DNA of 64,000 nt from Hydrocarboniphaga sp965279055 (lineage in GTDB: Bacteria; Pseudomonadota; Gammaproteobacteria; Nevskiales; Nevskiaceae), in assembly GCF_965279055.1 (NCBI RefSeq), contig NZ_OZ257125.1, positions 3,968,001 to 4,032,000 on the forward strand, in the 5' to 3' direction. Shown here one piece after another: positions 60,731 through 64,000 of the stretch; positions within the stretch are counted from its first letter, which is position 1, and each line of letters starts with the position of its first letter. The notes under the pieces were generated by a model that saw nothing but the letters and a program-made list of their open reading frames with translations, was not told the DNA's origin and searched no databases. The translations under genes and the position numbers were made by a program.

Positions 60731-61774
60731 GTGAGCAAGACGACCAAGAAAAAATCCGGCGGCGTCGCCGCGGCGCTGCTCGATGCGCATTGCGCGTTCG
60801 TGATCGAGCAGCTGACCGGCGAGGCGCTGATGCCGCTGCTGGAGCAGGGGCTGGACGCCGCGCTGGCCGACGCGGCCAGGCTCAAGCTCAAGGACGTGGT
60901 CACGCCGAAGATGATCAAGGACACCACGCGCACCTACGCGGTGGAGCTGCAGCTCGGCGGCGGCGTGCCCGAGCTGGTCGGCGACATTGCGCGCGCGCTG
61001 CACGGCCACAAGATCCATCAGGCCACCACGTTCGGCGAGCTGATTTCGGACCATGCCGTCAGCCAGTACCTGGACAAGATTCTCGAGTTCAAATCCCTGC
61101 GCGAGAAAATTGCGCTGGAGCTGTTTTCCGGGCCACTGTACGCCGAGTTCGCCTCCGACCTGCTGTATCACGGCATCCAGGGCTACCTGTCGAACAATCC
61201 GCTGACGCGCAATATCCCCGGCGCCGGCTCGATGATGAAACTCGGCAAGCGGGTCATGAGCAAGGCGTCGCCGGGCCTGGAATCATCGCTGGAAGACGGG
61301 CTGAAGAAATACATCGGCAAGAGCGTCGAGGCGACGTCGAGGCGCAGCGTCGATTACCTGCTGCACCACATCGACGACGCCGCGATCAGGGATATGGCGC
61401 TGGACATCTGGGATCGCGTGCGCGAACTGCCGGTGGCCGTGCTGCGCGCCGACATCAGCAGCCTCGACCAGGAAGAACTGTTCGTGATCGGCTACGAGTA
61501 TTTTCAGGAACTGCGCCGCACCGACATCTTCAGCACCTTGATCGAGGCGGCGATCGACGCGTTCTTCGACAAGTACGGCGACAGCACGCTGACCGCGCTG
61601 ATCGACGACATCGGTGTGACCCGGCAGATGATGATAGGCGAAGCGCGCCGCTACGCGCCGCCGATCCTGAAGACCTTGAAGAAGAAGAAAATGCTGGACG
61701 CGACCGTGCGGCGTTATCTGGAGCCGTTCTATCTGTCGGGGCAGGTCGAGCAGATCGTCGCGGCGTCGGTTTAA
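60731..61774 (+). CDS. Conserved hypothetical protein (347 aa, unrecognised)
   Basis: I cannot assign a family. GTG 60731 (VSKTTKKKSGG) follows GGGGAGAGG, a strong ribosome site. The product is soluble, mainly alpha-helical and rich in charged residues, with the segments LKLKDVVTPKMIKDTTRTY, LSNNPLTRNIPGAGSMMKLG, DEEELFVIGYEYFQEL-like QEELFVIGYEYFQELR and MLDATVRRYLEPFYLSGQ. There are no transmembrane helices or signal peptide. Codon usage matches the neighbours. Its stop lies at the edge of a family-B REP pair shared with the convergent yihY gene. Confidence 0.78.
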   Translation: MSKTTKKKSGGVAAALLDAHCAFVIEQLTGEALMPLLEQGLDAALADAARLKLKDVVTPKMIKDTTRTYAVELQLGGGVPELVGDIARALHGHKIHQATTFGELISDHAVSQYLDKILEFKSLREKIALELFSGPLYAEFASDLLYHGIQGYLSNNPLTRNIPGAGSMMKLGKRVMSKASPGLESSLEDGLKKYIGKSVEATSRRSVDYLLHHIDDAAIRDMALDIWDRVRELPVAVLRADISSLDQEELFVIGYEYFQELRRTDIFSTLIEAAIDAFFDKYGDSTLTALIDDIGVTRQMMIGEARRYAPPILKTLKKKKMLDATVRRYLEPFYLSGQVEQIVAASV

Positions 61775-61777
61775 GGC

Positions 61778-61838
61778 GGTCGCGGATGGGATCCGCTCCT
61801 ACAGAGTTGCCAATGTAGGAGCGGACCCTGTCCGCGAC
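61778..61838. repeat. Inverted pair of GTAG REPs (family B)
   Basis: GGTCGCGGATGGGATCCGCT, CCTACAG, nine bases, then TGTAGGAGCGGACCCTGTCC and GCGAC. The left unit supplies the TAG stop of yihY (61799-61801), and the right unit is translated as part of its C-terminus. Confidence 0.9.
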
Positions 61839-62701
61839 TGCGCCAGCGATCCATGCCTGAGCGCATAGTGGTAGGTGAATTCGGCGCCGAGCAGAAAGAT
61901 CTGCGCCGAGTAGTACACCCAGACGATCACCACGACCAGCGTGCCCGCCGCGCCGAACGACGATGAAATCGCCGCGGTGCCGAGATACAGCCCGATCAGG
62001 AACTTGCCGATCGCGAACATCAGCGAGGTCGCGGCGCCGCCGATCCAGACATCGCCCCAGGCGATGCGCACGCTCGGCAACAGCTTGTAGATCAGCGCGA
62101 ACAGCGCGGTGATCACGCCGAAGCTGACGACGAAGTTGAGCAGTTGCAGCAGCACGGCGGTGCCCATCAGCCAGTGATTCCACAAGGTTCCGACCGCGGC
62201 GATGGCGGCGCTGGCGATCAGCGACACGATCAGCAGAAAGCCGACGCCGATGATCACACCCAAGCTCAGCAGGCGCTTGTGTATGAAGCGCATGATGCCG
62301 CCGCCGGTGGGAACCGGCGCTTTCCAGATGCGGTCCAGATCCGCCTGCAGCTCGGCAAACACCGTGGTCGCGCCGATGAACAGCGTGGCGACGCCGATGG
62401 CGATCGAGAACAGGCCGCCGGACAGGCTGCTGGAGCTGGTCAGGATCGCCTGAATCGCCTGCGCACCGTTGTCTCCGACCAGTTCGGACAGCTGTCCGAA
62501 CAGCGCGCCGCGCGCGGCGTCTTCACCGAAGATCAAGCCGGCGATGGTGATCACGATCAGCAGTAGAGGCGCCAGCGACAGCATCGTGTAGTAGGCGATC
62601 GCCGCCCCCATGCTCGATGCATTGTCGTCCGACCATCCGACCACGGCGTGCTTGGCCAGGCTGCCGATTTCGCGGGGCGTGAGCAGGCGGCCGTTCGCCA
62701 T
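61799..62701 (-). CDS. yihY: YihY/BrkB-family inner-membrane protein with repeat-derived C-terminus
   Basis: A 300-aa membrane protein with six hydrophobic segments (MGAAIAYYTMLSLAPLLLIV, ILTSSSSLSGGLFSIAIGVA, LLSLGVIIGVGFLLIVSLIA and so on) of the YihY/virulence-factor BrkB family; it was once called RNase BN but is not a nuclease. FHTH-like QAD.DRIWKAPVP, then the strongly conserved GAAGTLVVVIVWVYYSAQIFLLGAEFT (in parts: IVWVYYSAQIFLLGAEFT) marks the end of the family domain. The last dozen or so residues (QSRTGSAPTLATL) are encoded by a REP unit, and the stop is in its partner. The natural C-terminus is probably lost or extended. ATG 62701 fits the family start. Confidence 0.92.
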   Translation of the reverse strand: MANGRLLTPREIGSLAKHAVVGWSDDNASSMGAAIAYYTMLSLAPLLLIVITIAGLIFGEDAARGALFGQLSELVGDNGAQAIQAILTSSSSLSGGLFSIAIGVATLFIGATTVFAELQADLDRIWKAPVPTGGGIMRFIHKRLLSLGVIIGVGFLLIVSLIASAAIAAVGTLWNHWLMGTAVLLQLLNFVVSFGVITALFALIYKLLPSVRIAWGDVWIGGAATSLMFAIGKFLIGLYLGTAAISSSFGAAGTLVVVIVWVYYSAQIFLLGAEFTYHYALRHGSLAQSRTGSAPTLATL

Positions 62702-62839
62702 GATTCGACTCCGATGCCAGGCGCGTTGCGCGATGGCCCACACGATAGAAGCGCTGCCTGAACTTCAACGATACGGCGGCAGTCTGTATTGGGCCGGTGC
62801 TTTCACACCGCGCCATCGGATAACAAGAAGGAGCTTCAA

Positions 62840-63442
62840 ATGGCCAGAATCCTCGTGCTTTACTACAGCATGTATGGGCACATCGAGACGATGGCCGGCG
62901 CGATCGCCGAAGGCGCGCGCAGCGTTGCCGGCAGCACGGTCGACATCAGGCGCGTGCCCGACACGATGGACGCCGAGGCGCTGGCCAAGGCGCATGCGAA
63001 AACCGACCAGGCGGCGCCGATCGCCAGCGTCGACGAGCTGGCCCACTACGACGCGATCGTCTTTGGCGCGCCGACGCGCTACGGCAACATGTGCGGACAG
63101 ATGCGCGTGTTCCTGGATCAGACCGGTGCGCTTTGGCAGAAAGGCGCGCTCGTGGGCAAGGTCGGCAGCGTGTTCACGTCCAGCGGCACGCAACATGGCG
63201 GCCAGGAGAGCACGATCCTGAGCTTTCACACCTCGCTGCTGCACCTGGGCATGGTCATCGTCGGCCTGCCCTATTCCTGCCAGGAGCAGATGGGCGTCGA
63301 GGAAGTCAAAGGCGGCTCGCCGTACGGAGCGAGCACCATCGCCGGCGGCGATGGCTCGCGCAAGCCCAGCGAAAAAGAGCTGGGGATGGCGAAGTTCCAG
63401 GGGCGGCATGTGGCGCAGATTGCGGCGAAGCTCGCCGCGTAG
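62840..63442 (+). CDS. wrbA: WrbA, NAD(P)H:quinone oxidoreductase
   Basis: A 200-aa flavodoxin-like FMN enzyme that reduces quinones by two electrons, avoiding semiquinones. RILVLYYSMYGHIETMAGAI is the FMN-phosphate loop; APTRYGNMCGQMRVFLDQTG and FTSSGTQHGGQEST are the WrbA signatures, and KGGSPYGASTIAGGDGSR is the C-terminal NADH/FMN loop. Length is as in E. coli (198). AAGGAGC provides a good ribosome site nine bases before ATG 62840. A family-B REP pair follows. Confidence 0.97.
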   Translation: MARILVLYYSMYGHIETMAGAIAEGARSVAGSTVDIRRVPDTMDAEALAKAHAKTDQAAPIASVDELAHYDAIVFGAPTRYGNMCGQMRVFLDQTGALWQKGALVGKVGSVFTSSGTQHGGQESTILSFHTSLLHLGMVIVGLPYSCQEQMGVEEVKGGSPYGASTIAGGDGSRKPSEKELGMAKFQGRHVAQIAAKLAA

Positions 63443-63446
63443 AGCA

Positions 63447-63505
63447 GGTCGCGGACAGGGTCCGCTCCTACATCGTCACCTGTAGGAGCGGACCCTGTCC
63501 GCGAC
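63447..63505. repeat. Inverted pair of GTAG REPs (family B)
   Basis: GGTCGCGGACAGGGTCCGCT, CCTACA, eight bases, then TGTAGGAGCGGACCCTGTCC, GCGAC. The arms match perfectly, suggesting a recent copy. It lies between convergent wrbA and the terminal hydrolase gene. Confidence 0.9.
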
Positions 63506-63515
63506 GACGACTGCG

Positions 63516-64000
63516 CTAAATCCCGCCAGAAACCAGTGTCCTCGCCAGATCCAGATCGAAGCTCTCGCGTGGCCGCTCACCGGCAAACTGCTGCGCCTGC
63601 CGCGCTTTTTCGACGACCGCGGCCATGCCGAAGAACTCGTGCGCGACGCCGTGATAATCGCGGCGCTGCACCGATACGCCGTCCTCCTGCAGCGCCTCCT
63701 GCAGCATCGCGCCGTCGCTGCGCAGCGGATCGAGCTGCGCGTTGATGATCGTGACCGGCGGCAGGCCACGCAGATCGGCGCCGACCAGATTCAGCCGCGT
63801 ATCGGCCTTGTCTTCCGGCGAACGCAGCAGCTTGTCGAGGAACCAGGTGATCATCGCCTTGTTCAGCGGCTGCGCGATCGCGTTTTCGATGTACGACGGC
63901 GTGCTGGTGCTGCCGGTCTGGGCCACCGGGTAAACCGATAGCACATGGCAGGGCGCGGTCAGGCCGGCGTCGCGCGCGGCGATCGCGGTCGCTAGCGCCA
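63516..64000 (-). CDS. Alpha/beta hydrolase, HSL/GDXG family (N-terminus cut off by window edge)
   Basis: The C-terminal 161 codons of a serine hydrolase continue past the right edge. The first visible residues, ALATAIAARDAGLTAPCH, are the helix that follows the nucleophile elbow (GDSAGGNLALA-type) of hormone-sensitive-lipase relatives. The catalytic Asp is in IINAQLDPLRSDG and the His in DYHGVAHEFFGM, both in the expected order. The nucleophile Ser itself lies outside the window. It is probably an esterase or lipase for short acyl esters. Confidence 0.9.
   Translation of the reverse strand, partial: ALATAIAARDAGLTAPCHVLSVYPVAQTGSTSTPSYIENAIAQPLNKAMITWFLDKLLRSPEDKADTRLNLVGADLRGLPPVTIINAQLDPLRSDGAMLQEALQEDGVSVQRRDYHGVAHEFFGMAAVVEKARQAQQFAGERPRESFDLDLARTLVSGGI

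Noticed and set aside
1..64000. tRNA, rRNA, riboswitch or prophage genes
   Set aside because: I looked for cloverleaf-like GGTTCGA motifs, rRNA text and phage or integrase proteins and found none that held up.

Overview
This is a gene-dense, GC-rich chromosomal segment (roughly two-thirds G+C by eye) from a gammaproteobacterium. The block maf-rng-yhdP-nitrilase-tldD, yaeQ, arfB, osmC, wrbA and the protein-family repertoire fit the Lysobacterales/Xanthomonadales-Nevskiales side of that class. The many palindromic repeats beginning with GTAG point the same way; they resemble the GTAG REPs known from Stenotrophomonas. Genus cannot be fixed from sequence reading alone. I see no rRNA, tRNA, phage, insertion sequence, CRISPR array or integrase.

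Layout. 0-1.7 kb: a truncated TolC-type outer-membrane channel and a rhodanese (minus strand). 1.7-14.5 kb: an ECF sigma factor, then maf-rng (overlapping), yhdP, a PAP2-like membrane protein, a Nit-type amidase, tldD, an ABC-F ATPase, yaeQ and a 92-aa orphan. 14.6-20.6 kb: mostly minus-strand stress and redox genes (DUF2383 protein, disulfide oxidoreductase, MBL hydrolase with DUF1304, GST, uroporphyrinogen-III synthase), with a plus-strand pair of a 62-aa protein and AlkB. 20.8-30 kb: small secreted protein, DMT exporter, TonB-dependent receptor, alpha/beta hydrolase, DODA dioxygenase, gluconokinase, a lipoprotein, arfB, a glycine-zipper protein and a tandem thioredoxin-fold GST-like protein. 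30-40 kb: secreted hydrolases (S8 subtilase with six Calx-beta domains, S53 sedolisin, S9 peptidase) with osmC, cspA and a lipase-like hydrolase between them. 40-46 kb: hybrid histidine kinase, an uncharacterised conserved protein, trehalase and a DMT transporter. 46.5-49.2 kb: a reactive-sulfur detoxification module (two YeeE/YedE half-transporters diverging from a CsoR-family repressor, a TauE/SafE exporter and an ETHE1-like persulfide dioxygenase) around one operator-like intergenic site. 49.4-64 kb: Na+/H+ antiporter, M14 and S9 peptidases, lipoproteins, NAD-linked oxidoreductases, an MpaB-type oxygenase, an orphan 347-aa protein, a YihY/BrkB membrane protein, WrbA and a truncated HSL-family hydrolase.

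The main unexplained structure is the repeat layer. At least sixteen inverted-pair elements of five families sit in intergenic gaps. In four genes the stop codon itself is the TAG of a GTAG repeat, and in yihY the repeat rewrites the C-terminus. A 253-bp-period direct duplication has copied the 3' ends of two convergent genes together with their REPs. The subtilase C-terminus is built of three in-register 693-bp units. The best functional leads are the sulfur module, whose CsoR-like sensor has unusual cysteine spacing, the translationally coupled 62-aa/AlkB pair, and a calcium-loop-like acidic insertion in TolC. I found no convincing wholly new multi-gene system.
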